A stretch of 64,000 nt of DNA, from positions 467,501 to 531,500 of the forward strand of contig CAUYUJ010000647.1 in NCBI GenBank assembly GCA_963575745.1, read 5' to 3'. Below, piece by piece: positions 1-10,315 of this stretch. Both the position numbers and the translations under genes were made by a program. This stretch comes from Prorocentrum cordatum. Lineage: Eukaryota > Sar > Dinophyceae > Prorocentrales > Prorocentraceae. Below the pieces are notes generated by a model. That model did no database searches. It had not been told where the DNA came from and saw only the letters and a list, made by a program, of their open reading frames with translations. Numbering within the stretch: the first letter of the stretch is position 1; the number at the start of each line of letters is the position of its first letter.

Positions 1-39
1 AAACATTCGTGCGCGCCTAGTGTTCTTTCAGCCTGGGCC

Positions 40-205
40 CCCGCTCCCGCTCGGCCTGCGATTGGTGCGCGATCAGGGCGCGACCAGTACGCGATTAGTG
101 CGCAATTCATGCGCGATGAGTGCGCGACCAGTGTGCGATTAGTGCGCTACCAGTGCGCGATTCGTGAGCGATTCGTGAGCGCGGCTCGTCCGCAACTAGT
201 GTGGC
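40..205. repeat. degenerate ~10-nt repeat (GCGCGAT-TAGT type)
   Basis: Short words such as GTGCGCGA, GCGCGACCAGT and GCGCGATTAGT recur about every ten bases, with substitutions, through this stretch. No reading frame of note crosses it. It looks like a decayed minisatellite. Confidence 0.6.
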
Positions 206-1580
206 ATTTGTGTACGACGACTGTGAACTTTGCACACGACGAAGGCGCCCATAATGCACGATTCTTGCGGGAAGATCTTGACGCATGATTAATGCTTTTC
301 CCGCTCATGTGTTGATGGGCTGCAAGCCCGTCATCTACATCCCTTTCGCGAGCGTGTCGGTGGCAATAGTTCAGCCGATAAACTAGTCCACAAGCGTTGT
401 GTGCTCCCTATAGGCGGCGCGTGCGTTGGCGTGAAGTGGAAGCAGTTGCAAGAGCCAGAATCAATCCTTCCACGGCATACTTGGCAAACTTATCGCCGTG
501 TTGGCGCAGGAAATACAATCGTCCGCGCCATTTGTTGCAGCCACCCCCCATGGGCATGGCCCAGAGCCTTTTCGTTGGCCTTCCCCTTGGGTGTGCGCGT
601 CCAATGGCCGCCCGTCTGGAAGACGCGGCAATCCGACTTGCCATTCTCGTTCCATGCCCACTGCTGTCTGTGTTCATGCAGCTGCTCCTCGAGATCGGCC
701 AATCCGTGGTCCATGAGCTCGTCGCCTCGAGGCTGCCTGGCAGGGGCGCCGTGGCGGCCGCCGTCCGACGACTCCCCAGAAAAGCTCCGATCTTCCAGCG
801 GGCAGACTTTTACGCGGGGCCGCGAGAGCTGGCCTCATAGGGGCTGCAGAAACTGGCTGCGCTTCGCGGGCCGCGTCCTGGACCATATCAATGAAAAGTA
901 TCGAGGAAGTGTGTTCGTTAGTGTTTTAACCTTCTCGCAGCGCAAGCGTTCAGCGTTGGAGTCACGCTTTCGTGCCTCGACACATCTTCCCAGTCGCGCG
1001 CGGCGCGCGCGGGAAACGCCCAGACACGTGCCTTGCTCGGCTGCGATCAGGGCGACGTTGGCATTGGCGCCCAGCTGGTCTGGGCGGGCACCCCCTGTGC
1101 CATGGCCAAGCGCCAGCGTTCCGTCATTCGGCGCTGCCTTCGCCGACGAAAGTTGTCGTGCCTGGTTGTTCTTGGCAGGGTGCGGGTGGCCTGAACCGTA
1201 GATAATGATTTATGGTTTCGCTGGTTCTGCTGGCTGCGCCATTGGACTTCCGATCGGGGCGCCCATGGAGGGGGAGGGAGAGAAGAGGCAACCATGAGTC
1301 AAGATCGGCCTGGGCCCGAAGGCCCAAGCGAGGCAACCAACGAAACGCGGAGGCCCGTGGGGCATCGAGGAGGTGGGGGAGGAAGGGGGGAGCGAGGGGG
1401 CCTACAGGATTGCTCGCAATGCAGAAAAGGCGACGGTCACTGATAAGGATGGTGCACATGATCGATTCAATGAACCGTGTATATCGTCAAAGAAACGGAG
1501 GATGAACAGTGATATTACAGATGATGGCCTGTGGTGCAGAGGAAGGTTGCGCTATATATGGTCACGCTGAAGATGAGGAC
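206..1580. other. anonymous GC-rich DNA, no gene recognised
   Basis: Open frames of 60 to 266 codons occur on both strands and in overlapping frames, as expected from high GC. None shows a recognisable domain, and the overlaps look like composition, not coding. I see no RNA gene here. Confidence 0.5.
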
Positions 1581-1587
1581 TTGTATG

Positions 1588-1690
1588 ACGAGGAGGAGGA
1601 AGAGGAGGAGGAGGAGGAGACTCAGGAGGAGGAGGAGGAAAAGCAGGAGGACGAGGAGGAGGGCGATGACATGGACGAGGGATGGATGAT
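1588..1690. repeat. GAG/GGA trinucleotide tract
   Basis: An interrupted (GAG)n tract that reads as poly-Glu on the plus strand and poly-Pro/Ser on the minus strand. The frames across it are repeat translations. Confidence 0.85.
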
Positions 1691-2069
1691 GATGGCGACG
1701 AGTAGGTTTGTCCTGTGTCTTGCCAAGGGCTCGATTGGGCTTGCCGCAGCGGCCCGCGGACGGCCGAAGCTAGGGAAGTGTCTTGATGGCGCGCCTGACC
1801 TGGCACGTGCCGAGTAATTGATAGGCTGTCGTCAGTTGGCGGGCTGCAGGATGCGAAGCATATGAGCTGCGTGAATTTGTGGCTTGTGCCGGTCTTATTT
1901 CGTGGGCCGAGCATCAAAGAGAGCCGTCGTCGACGACGTAGCGTTTGCCTCGGGCTCTGCTTGAACACCTCTTTACACGTAGTGTCCCAGCGTCTTGGCC
2001 GCAAATCGAAATTTACCCCGAAGTGACAGGATCTGTTGCCACCGCGCCGGCATGGTTCGGCCGCGCGAG

Positions 2070-2275
2070 TTTGTTTTCTCTCTCTCTCTCTCTTTCTCTT
2101 TTTGTGTTTGTTCGTTTCCTCTCTCTCTCTCTCTTTACCACTTTTCTTTTTTGCTCCGTATATGCAGCTGTACATATACGTCAGCGCACATGAGTACATT
2201 CCACAATCATCAATTCGTTCGCGGTGTTGCTCTTGCTCTCACTCTCTCTTTCTCTCTCTCTCTATACCCTCCTGG
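2070..2275. repeat. (CT)n dinucleotide tracts
   Basis: Three CT-rich tracts (about 2074-2100, 2118-2140 and 2240-2262) are separated by AT-richer sequence with words such as CATATACG. Low complexity, no coding signal. Confidence 0.8.
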
Positions 2276-2514
2276 TTTTTCTCGCATACGTATAGAGACG
2301 CTTGGTACTCCCCCATGTGCAGCAGGTTCGGCCTCGCAGACGTGAGGCTATGGCTTGAGAAGCACCCGCAGAAGGCGGGCAAGGAGATGCAGACAGACCT
2401 CGTGCATCTCGAGTTTTTCTTCGACGGAATGCTCTCCGAGATTCAGGACTGAAAAACCCCCACCTTACGTACATTGTGGCGAGATCGCGGAAGTGGACTT
2501 GTTGCCATTTTCGT

Positions 2515-2745
2515 TCTGCGTCGTCGTCTTCCTGCTCCTCCTCCTCCGCCTCCCTTTCCTCCAGCTCCTCCTCCCTCTTCCGCTGTCCTCCTCATCTTCC
2601 TTGTCCTCCTGATCCCTTTCTCCTCCTCCTCCTCCTCCTCCTGTGCCTCCCCACCTCTCATGCTTTGTCGTCCTCACCCTCCTCGTTCGTCGTCTTCGTC
2701 ATCTTCGTCGTCGTCGTCCTCGCCGCCGCCGCCGCCGCCGCCGGT

Positions 2746-2783
<38 letters not shown>
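2515..2783. repeat. CTC to GTC/CCG trinucleotide tract, 5' flank of LINE-1
   Basis: CTC-rich DNA passes into (GTC)n and (CCG)n and ends as an uninterrupted (GTC)n tract to about 2783. The spliced-leader relict joins it directly. A second (GTC)n tract of the same strand begins at about 8036, just past the LINE, so the element may have inserted into this microsatellite. Confidence 0.85.
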
Positions 2784-2784
<1 letters not shown>

Positions 2785-2798
2785 CATTTTGGCTCAAG
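2784..2798 (+). other. truncated dinoflagellate spliced-leader relict
   Basis: CCATTTTGGCTCAAG matches the 3' 15 nt of the conserved dinoflagellate spliced leader (known sequence ends CCATTTTGGCTCAAG). It is fused to (GTC)n upstream and lies 114 nt before the likely ATG of LINE ORF1 at 2913. No GT donor follows AAG, so this is not an SL RNA gene. It fits a leader carried back into the genome by retroposition of a trans-spliced mRNA. Confidence 0.8.
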
Positions 2799-2912
2799 TC
2801 GCTTCCAGGGAACAGGTCCCAGGCGACGTGACAACGTCCGAGTTTGCTGAGGCCGACATTTTGTTGGCACACCTCTCCCTTTGAGGTCACCTGTCACCTG
2901 TCATGTTCGCGA

Positions 2913-4058
2913 ATGTGCCTCTCGGAGGCGCCGCGTCTTCCTCTGCCCACGGCCGTTCCCCATCTAGGCGCTGCCACCACCCATCAGGAGGATGCCAAGC
3001 GTGCTCGAGTGGATCCCAGAACCTCCATGGTCGTGGATGCTGACGCCGAGACCGACGCAGAGATCGAAGGTGGCGTCGCAGGACAGGCCGCCGCAGTGTT
3101 GAATCAGCCAGCCGACATGCCCGAGGGTTTGGAGCCGGGAGAGGCACGACTATTTCGAGCGCTGGCGTCCGATTTCAGGGCCACTCTTGCTGCCAGTGTC
3201 TCGCCCCTCGAGATCAAGGTTGACAACTGCATAGTGAAAATTAATCAGACTTCTAAGTCCGTGACTGACTTGAAAAAGGATTTCATAGACTTGACCGCGA
3301 GAGTCAGTGTGTTAGAGAATGGAGGAGGTGGAGGTACTGGTTCTGCTAGTGGAGCTCGTGCTGGTGAGGGAGCGCCAAGTGTAGGAGCAGGGTCAGACCA
3401 GTCTATTCCCCCACCTGCAGCACGTCCACCAGTGAATAAACGCCAGACAATTTGTATCGGTGTCTTTGAGTACGCTGAGGGTGTTGACATATCGAATGAC
3501 GTGAAACAGGTCCTCCAGAGCGGTCTTTTCCTGGGCGTCAGGCGTGTTTTCGCTGTTGGGAGCTATGCGGACAGGGTGAAGGTTGAGTTCCATAATTCGC
3601 AGCGTATGCGGGATTTCCTGGTGAAGGTGAAAGGTAGGAAACTCTCATCGTCTCTAGCCGCCGCCAACGGGGCTCCTTGTCCTACGGCACCTGGCAAGAG
3701 ACAGTTGTGGCATACCATCGAAAAGTTTCCAGAGGAGTTGGCCTGCCAATCCCGAGCTACCCATGCGAAGGATCTGCTTCGTCCCATCATCCAGGCGAAG
3801 TGGCCCGAGATGACCGAGGACTCTGTGAACTTAGCGGTAGATGCTACCAAAGACATGGGCTCAGTTGTTCTCTTGACGAAATACCTGCCGCCCGAGGTGG
3901 TGCCGAGAAATCCCCTGAAGGTGCTGATGCGGAACTTCCCAACTTACAACCTCAAGTTGGCGCAGGGTGCTCAAGAGTGGTTCACGAACGTAGGCCTCAC
4001 TTTTGATTTGCAGAACCACTTGGAGACGACGAGTGATCCCCCGAGGCGGGGGTCTTGA
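2913..4058 (+). CDS. LINE ORF1-like protein
   Basis: A frame of 381 codons from the ATG at 2913 (open upstream to 2844) with more natural composition than its neighbours. The N-terminal third is acidic (VVDADAETDAEIEGG). A heptad-like stretch (about 3225-3320, ending VSVLENG) should form a short coiled coil and is followed by a Gly/Ala/Ser-rich linker. The C-terminal half is mixed alpha/beta in appearance (VFAVGSYADRVKVEF, then VLMRNFPTYNLKLAQG), as in RNA-binding ORF1 proteins, but I do not recognise a named fold. It ends at a single TGA directly in frame with the endonuclease downstream, so it could once have been the N-terminus of one polyprotein. Assignment rests on position and coiled coil. 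Confidence 0.65.
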   Translation: MCLSEAPRLPLPTAVPHLGAATTHQEDAKRARVDPRTSMVVDADAETDAEIEGGVAGQAAAVLNQPADMPEGLEPGEARLFRALASDFRATLAASVSPLEIKVDNCIVKINQTSKSVTDLKKDFIDLTARVSVLENGGGGGTGSASGARAGEGAPSVGAGSDQSIPPPAARPPVNKRQTICIGVFEYAEGVDISNDVKQVLQSGLFLGVRRVFAVGSYADRVKVEFHNSQRMRDFLVKVKGRKLSSSLAAANGAPCPTAPGKRQLWHTIEKFPEELACQSRATHAKDLLRPIIQAKWPEMTEDSVNLAVDATKDMGSVVLLTKYLPPEVVPRNPLKVLMRNFPTYNLKLAQGAQEWFTNVGLTFDLQNHLETTSDPPRRGS

Positions 4059-4850
4059 CTATCTGGAGGTCCGCGACTACTCTCATCTAGCGACGACACC
4101 GTTGTCATTTCTTGGAACTGCAGGGGAGTTCCTCTCAAGGGTGCCGTGCGGGGGCTGGATATCATGAGTAGCGAGTTCCACTGGGACGTCATCTGCATGC
4201 AGGAATTCACGGACGTTAGCAAGTTTGACCAGGAAGAGATTTCGGGCCATCCAGTGTTCCTAGGGCTCCCTATTAGGGAGCGGGAAAGGCGACCTGCGAT
4301 TGTGGTGCATAAGTCTCTCAAGGCCTGTATCTCGACCGACCCCGTGCGTAGGGGAAATAGCTTAGCCGTGCGCATCGTCGCTCCCCATGGCGGACATCTT
4401 TGGATTGTGTGCTCTCATCTAGATTCCGATTCCAATCACCATGCCGCGTACTACAAAGACCTCGAGGATTGCGAGTTCCTACTGCAACATACGCCCAGCC
4501 AGTTCAGCCCCATTTTGTGCATGGATGCTAACGCTTCCTTCGACTCGGACAGGTGCCCAACGACCTCGATAGGCCCGTGCACCGCCGGCGTGACCTCTTG
4601 GAAGTCAGACGCTTTTCACGAGATGATTGTGTGCCAGAACCTGGTGCTGACGAACACGTGGAGCGAGCCGGCCACAGGACGGGCCATTTGCTTCTACGAC
4701 GGCGCCAACGAGCCTCGGCAGATCGACTTCATTGCGGTCGGCAGCCAAGTGGCCAGGCGTTCGTACGACTGTCAGGCACGGCACTGCGCAGCCTGGAAGA
4801 GTGATCACTGCCCGCTTGTTTTTCGTTTCTATGCCTCTCGGAGGCACAGC
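4059..4850 (+). pseudogene. LINE ORF2 part 1: APE-type endonuclease (EEP superfamily)
   Basis: This domain nicks target DNA to prime reverse transcription. It opens with VVISWNCRG from about 4101, upstream of any start codon and in the same frame as ORF1; only TGA 4056-4058 separates them. Catalytic landmarks are visible in order: Asn in ISWNCRG, Glu in CMQEF (4194-4208), Asp and Asn in CMDANA (about 4520), Asp in QIDFIAVG (about 4720) and Asp-His in KSDHCPL (about 4800). All residues expected for metal-dependent catalysis remain, and the frame is intact to 5240. The length of about 245 residues is normal for the family. I call it a pseudogene because the rest of ORF2 is broken. Confidence 0.85.
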
Positions 4851-4994
4851 TTGCGCCCTGTCTTTGTGCCGAACATCGCATGTGCTTTTAAGGTAAAACC
4901 TGTCGGCTGGAAGCTTTTTGATTTTTCATGCGCTAGGCAAGTTGACGAGAAGTTGGGGATCCAGGACCTGGCCACCCCAGCGGAGGATCTCCGC

Positions 4995-5692
4995 ACGGTG
5001 CGTTTTCGTTTGTACAGCGACGGGCACTTCAAGAAATATTCGAAGTCCCGAACCACCTGTGGATGGGGCTTCGCCGTTTTCGATGACCCCCCTGGCCCCC
5101 CGTATAACTCGAGGGCCCCAGGAACCCGAGTCGATCCGATTTTCCGCGCGTGTGGCCCCGTCTGTTTAGACACATATAATACTGCGTACGTAGGGAGTGT
5201 GAGACACACGAACAACACGGCCGAATCTGCGGCGCGTTAGAGATGGGTCTCTGGCTGCTCGGGTCCGACACGCAGGCGGAGGAGCAGTCCGTCATCCCGA
5301 AGGGCACCCCCATTGAATTCATCTTCGATTATGTGTGCGTCTTGGGTATCTTGGAACATAAGTTTTGGCCGAAGAATAATGTCGCTCTGTCTTTCCTCGT
5401 CAGTTTCGTTTGGGATCTGGTGAAGAAAAGGAGGAGGGTTTATTTTACTTGGATCAGGGGACACTCGGGCAGTTGTGGAAACACGGCTGCTGATCACCTA
5501 GCGGAGGAAGGGGGCCGTGACCACCGCGGCCCCCAGGGGCCATATCGTTGGGAACAACATCGACCGTATGAGATTCCGAAGCTTGATGGTTATGGCATCC
5601 GCCAGTTTTTAAGTGCAGCCGACGCCCCATTGAATGAGGTTCAGTTCGTATTTCGCCGAGGCGCTGCGCCCTCTCCTGCTGGCCTATTTCAG
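4995..5692 (+). pseudogene. LINE ORF2 part 2: RNase H, internal, frameshifted
   Basis: RNase H removes RNA from the RNA-DNA hybrid made in reverse transcription. The first Asp is in LYSDGHF (about 5015), the Glu in TNNTAESAA (about 5214-5230), the third Asp in FDYVCVLG (about 5325), and the last motif is IRGHSGSCGNTAADHLAEEG (about 5451-5510). The four acidic positions are all kept. The domain starts in the endonuclease frame and continues in another frame after position 5235, where a GCGGCGCG run suggests a 2-nt gain; TAG 5238 closes the first frame. A further TAG at 5693 precedes the RT linker. Its place between endonuclease and RT is unusual. Confidence 0.8.
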
Positions 5693-5695
5693 TAG

Positions 5696-7126
5696 CCTTG
5701 GACCGACGTACTCGACAAACCGCGCAAGAGGAGATACATACACATCAACACAACGGATGCCCCGCCAGACGCTTCGATGGTTTCCCGCCTTGGCCAACAG
5801 GGCCGACCGTTGCCCTCTCTTGGAACTTTCGCCTCCATGGTTGGGGAAGTGGCTGCGCTGCGCGGCAAGAAGAGTTCCACGGGGCCGCCCAAGCTTTCCA
5901 GGGGGGCATCCATTGAGTCGCAGGATAGCGAGACGGCAGGGGGAGAGATGTTATTGCAAGAGGAGGGCATGAGGGAGGAGGTGGCGATGTTCCATGGGCA
6001 GCTTTTCAAGGGCCCAGAGGACGGGTCCCTCCCGCGGTGGGCGTGGCAACAGTGGGGCCCTGACTGCCTAGCAGCACTTCCGAAGAAGCTGGATGCCCAG
6101 CTGATGCGGAAATTTCTGTCGAGACTTGAGCCTGGGAAGACGTGCCCCAGATATGATTGTATTGTCATGGAACTGCTTCAGGATCTTAGTGCCGAAACTC
6201 TGGATATCCTGGCCGAACTTTTTGTTCTGCGTCTCACGAACCATCCCAGCTCCCAGCGAATCCTTGGGCCCGGCTTTCGCGCGGGATCAGGTGACCCTTC
6301 TGGCCAAATTTTATGGAGCTTGCAGAGTGGCGGATTTCAGGCCGATCGCTCTGCTGTCCAGTTTGCTGAAGCTGTACTCGATGTGCCTGAGTGAGCTCAT
6401 AGACCTCAGCTCGCTGCCGCTGTCCCGTCTGCAGTTTGCGTCCCGACGAGGATTCCAAGTGCACGAGGTCGTGGCGACCGCCCGCCTCCTGATTGAGCGT
6501 GCTGTGGAATTTAGAGAACCGTTTTTATTTAGGTGAAGGTGATTTACATAAAGCTTATGATCATGTACGACGCACACGCATCATGCGAAATCATGAACGT
6601 ATACGTACCTCGCGTATTCTGACTGCTGCCTGGCTTCGAGAACTCCGCGATGCGAGATCCGACTTTTTTTTATACTTCCAGGACTTGCCCCAACCAGACC
6701 CATCCCACGGACCCGTTCCTCTTACAGGGAGACCCCGAGGCACCGAGACTTTTCAACTTGTTCCTGGACGATCCGATTAATGAGTTCACATATTTATGTA
6801 TCCGCAATAACTGGGGATATCCTCTGGAGCCCGAGGACCTGGCCATCCTGGGTCAACCCGCAAAACGGCGCAAACGGGACCTTCAATTAGAAAGACTTCC
6901 TCTACTTGTATTAGCAGATATTTTCTACCTCTTCGCCAGCTCTCCCGCGATGTTGGTCGCGATGTGGGATGCCCGGCGCCGTGCCCTGCAGAAGTTTTGC
7001 TATGTGGTCAAGCTCGCGGACTGCAAGTGGTCCACGACCGCGGCGGACAGCGCCGCCCAGCTCCGCATAGGCCTGGGACTTGCAACGCGGGTCCTGCGCA
7101 GTGAGGGTTTTCGAATGCTGGGAGCC
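5696..7126 (+). pseudogene. LINE ORF2 part 3: linker and reverse transcriptase, frameshifted
   Basis: The RT domain is spread over three frames. A helical linker (RRYIHINTTDAPPDAS..., then CPRYDCIVMELLQDLSAETL at about 6144) leads into VADFRPIALLSSLLKLYS (about 6327-6390) and LQFASRRGFQVHEVVATARLL (about 6427-6490). Motif A follows in the next frame as YLGEGDLHKAYDHV (about 6530-6570), where the Asp of DLHKAYD is kept. Motif B is LLQGDPEAPRLFNLFLD (about 6720). Motif C reads VLADIFYLFASS (about 6910-6945), where families usually have ADD, so the second catalytic Asp is missing. Frameshifts fall near 6250-6290, 6500 and 6650. Homology is clear; activity is not expected. Confidence 0.85.
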
Positions 7127-7129
7127 TGA

Positions 7130-7861
7130 GCTACTTTGGGCAGTTGTGCGTCCGAAGCCGCACGGAGAGGCATTCGCAGGGCCTGGGCAGCCTGGGCCAA
7201 ACATAAGGCCATACTGTGCAACAAAAAGACCAACCTGGGGAAGCGCTTAGGGCTTCTCGATTCGCCGGTTCGCCAGGCCGCTTTCTTTTGTTTTGGAGGC
7301 CCCAACTTTACGCGACAACACTTGAGCACGATAAGGGCCGCCCAGACCAGGATGCTCAGGTATATGATTGGACTCCGTAAGTTGGACGAGGAAGACATGT
7401 CTGAGCACGTGTCGCGTCTCCATCGTTTGCTTCAGAGCCAGATGAGTGGGCATAAGGTCGTGCCGCGGGGCGAGTACGTTTTCACGTTGGGTCATCGTTG
7501 GGCGGGGCACCTCGCCAGGATGCAGCTGTATGATAAATAGCGGGTCGCTCACATGACACTGAAGTACAAAGATTATGAATACTTGAAAATATTAGAGAGG
7601 ACCCTGGGGCGCCAAGGACACCACTACAACTTTCATGTTTGGCGATGGGAACAACAATTCTATCAGTATTATGGGACAGAGTGGAAGGAAACAGTTTGGG
7701 ATTCCGAAGAGTGGAGGGCGTCTCTGGATGATTGGCTGGTTTCGAGAAAGTCTCAGTATGGTAGCTCTCCCAAGCGTCAAAAAACCAACCCAGAGCACCA
7801 CTGGATCATCCTGAACTTCCAGCAGTATGCGAAATTGGCCGCCGAGATGAGTTCGTTCTGA
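7130..7861 (+). pseudogene. LINE ORF2 C-terminal tail
   Basis: The RT frame continues past TGA 7127 and TAG 7538 without a shift. It encodes a helical thumb-like stretch with RAAQTRMLRYMIGLRK (about 7338-7385), then LGHRWAGHLARMQLYD (7490-7535), and after the second stop ILERTLGRQGHHYNFHVWRWE (about 7588-7650). The VWRWE ending resembles the C-termini of LINE RT proteins. The last stop is TGA 7859-7861. The in-frame stops and lack of shifts here suggest loss by point mutation. Confidence 0.7.
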
Positions 7862-8027
7862 TCCTTGTGTCGTAGTTTGCGCCACCTTTTCCTGGATCGA
7901 CTCGGGGGGAAGTTTTGCCCCTGTCCCCACCGCGTCAGCCCGCCCAGCCTGTGAGCTCACAGGCATCCTATCGAGCTTGTTCAGAATCTAGACAGCCAGG
8001 ACTCCAGCGTCGCTTCAGGCTGTGTGA

Positions 8028-8050
8028 TGATGATGTCGTCGTCGTCGTCG

Positions 8051-8093
<43 letters not shown>

Positions 8094-8160
8094 AGTCGTA
8101 GTCGTCTCCTCCTTCTTCTCCTCCTCCTCCTCCTCCTCCTCCTCCTCCTCCTCCTCATTG
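8028..8160. repeat. (GTC)n then (CTC)n microsatellite, 3' flank of LINE-1
   Basis: About 60 nt of (GTC)n with a few CATC and GTA variants, then about 45 nt of (CTC)n. The strand is the same as the (GTC)n tract that ends at 2783. About 165 nt of non-coding DNA separate it from the last LINE stop codon. Confidence 0.9.
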
Positions 8161-8850
8161 TCCTTCTCCTCCCTCTTCCTGGGCCATCCAGCTGCCGAAC
8201 ACGTGGGAAGCTCGCTGATTGGCTTGAGAGTGGGTGTGTTTGGCTTGTGCCTGCTGCGAAAGGCTCCCCAGTCTCTAGGCCAAGCATCTTTTGACCTGGC
8301 TAAGGCGTGCCGCTGCGAGGCGCAATATTCATGCCATTGGATCCCAGGGCTGTCGCTGACTGGACGGGTGCGCAGGCTCCGCGCGCTGGTGCGGAAAGTG
8401 ACGGCATAAGGAGGCCCAGACACCCAGCGCCTCGAACAAAGTCGAGGCGGCCAGTTCGTCTTCACTGTTGTTTCCGAATGCTAGTTTCGGGCATCGCGGC
8501 CGTCAAACAACGGCTCGGGGCCGTCAGAAATGGTTCGGGACGGGTCGAGAGGTTTCGGGGCCTATGCATCGATCGAAATCGAAGTGCTGGGTGCCTGGGG
8601 GAGCAGCAGGCGCGGGCCCAGCTCTGGGACGCGGAAAAAGACAGCCGCCACGGGTCTCCGAAAGAAACTGGAGGACCCCGAGGAGGCCAGTCGGCCTGCG
8701 CGCAGCAGCACGCCCGTCACGGGCACCTTGCGCAGCTTGTGCACGAAGCATTTGGGCAAGTGGTGGAGTAAGTGGTGTCGAGCGGCAGCTGTGCCGACGA
8801 GCTCACCGAGGAAAGCCCAGCCTCGGAGGTCACGGCCGAGCGCGAGTTTG
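8161..8850. other. no gene recognised
   Basis: Frames of 75 to 165 codons occur on both strands, none with a domain I recognise. The minus-strand frame near 8560-8760 (KCFVHKLRKVPVTGVLLRAG) looks least like composition noise, but I cannot assign it. Confidence 0.4.
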
Positions 8851-8851
8851 A

Positions 8852-8870
8852 GTGGTATGTATATGTATGC

Positions 8871-8904
<34 letters not shown>

Positions 8905-9178
8905 TGTATGTATGTATGTATGTATGTATGTATGTATGTATGTGTGGATGTATGTATGTATGTATGTATGTATGTATGTATGTATGTATGTATGTATGTA
9001 TGTATGTGTGCATGCATGCATGCATGCATGCATGCATGCATGTATGTGTGTGTGTGTATGTATGTATGTATGTATGTATGTATGTATGTATGTGTGTGTG
9101 TATGTATGTATGTATGTATGTATGTATGTATGTATGTATGTGTATATATACATATATATATATATATACATAGGTATA
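8852..9178. repeat. (TATG)n tetranucleotide microsatellite
   Basis: About 320 bp of TATG with interspersed TGTG and TGCA variants, ending in a short (TA)n tract. The long Met/Tyr/Cys/Val and His/Thr/Ile frames across it are repeat translations. Confidence 0.95.
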
Positions 9179-9179
9179 C

Positions 9180-10185
9180 ACATAAATTTGGTTCGACATG
9201 TGGCGGCGGATGGAGGCCAGCGCCTCCGCGCAAGCCAGGGAGGAGGAGAAGGACGCCGCAGGTGCGGGGCGCCCACACCGGCTTGGGCGAGCAGGGCTGC
9301 GGCCAGCACCGGCAGGAGGAGGTACCCACCGAGGTGTTGGTGGACCGCAACTTGGACGTCGCGTGATGGGGGGCGATCAATGGAGGGGCAGCGAGGGCTG
9401 CAGAAAAAAACCCTTGAGGGCCCCGGAATGGGGCCGTTTAGGGACCAGAAGAGGACCTTTTGGACCCCGACAAGTGCACCTTTCTCCCCCCTCGTATCCC
9501 GCCCCCCACAGGTCGCCCCCCAATTAAGCGACGCCCAAGCAGCACTTTGGCTGCCCTCTCCGGCTTGCCTGGACGCCGTGGAGCGACAGTTCGGCCCGTC
9601 TGCCCCCAGCGGCAGGCAGATGCAGGCTGAGCCAGCCTGCGCCCGCCAGGAGCCTCGCGATCAGGCCCCGTTCGATGCGTGGCCTGCACTGCCGCTCGAT
9701 GCAGTCGGACCGAGGCAGAAAATCGAGGTTGGTTCGGGGAGGGTACCCTCATGTTCTTCGTGTTTGTTGGATGTTTTTGTGCATCCTGGGGGAGGGGCGC
9801 CCTCGGGCGATCTGATGTTTCGGGGTGTTCTGGCCGGCGGAGGGTCTCGTTTTCTTGAAGGATGTTCTTCTGCTTCTGTCCCAGGTCTGTCTGTACAAGA
9901 GGAGCTCCCGAACTCGTCCTTGGCATCGGTCCTCCGCGTGCGCACTTCTCCACGGAGTTGCGTCCCAACTTGCGCTGCCGCAGCGGTCGCGGGCAATCGT
10001 TCAATTGGTTGGGCCTTCTGGGCCGTTGTCGCGGCCCCGCAGTCGTCGCCGTCAGGTCCGACTGTGCGGCGGGAGGCGCGCGTGCCGATGGCGTCGGCAA
10101 GTCCCAGAGGGGCGGCCGCCGCAGCTGGCTCCCATGGGGGGTTGCCCCAGGCACGGCCGGCGGCAGGCGGGGCGGACAGAGTCTC
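9180..10185. other. GC-rich spacer, no gene recognised
   Basis: Open frames run through from the microsatellite but carry Arg/Pro/Gly-rich sequence with no conserved motif on either strand. Confidence 0.4.
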
Positions 10186-10189
10186 CTCC

Positions 10190-10315
10190 CCTCTCCTGCT
10201 CCTCCCTCCTCTTCCCCCTCCCTCCCCTTGCCTCCTCCCCCCTGCCTCTCTCCTGACTCTCTCCCTTCCTCTCCTCTTTTTTTTTTTCTCTCTCTCTCTC
10301 TCTCTCTCTTCTCCC
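10190..10315. repeat. C/T-rich tract with T-run and (CT)n
   Basis: Pyrimidine-rich DNA with a ten-base T run followed by about 20 nt of (CT)n. Confidence 0.8.

Larger units (their letters stand above)
2784..7861 (+). mobile_element. LINE-like non-LTR retrotransposon (decayed), element 1
   Basis: One plus-strand element of about 5.1 kb. In order it has a spliced-leader relict, an ORF1-like protein with coiled coil and basic core, an APE-type endonuclease, RNase H, reverse transcriptase, and a Trp-rich C-terminal tail. Coding is interrupted by in-frame stops (TGA 4056, TAG 5693, TGA 7127, TAG 7538) and frameshifts near 5235, 6250-6290, 6500 and 6650, so the copy is dead. RNase H lies between endonuclease and RT; in RNase H-bearing LINEs I know (I clade) it follows RT. 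(GTC)n tracts flank the element, and no poly(A) is evident at the 3' end. Confidence 0.85.
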
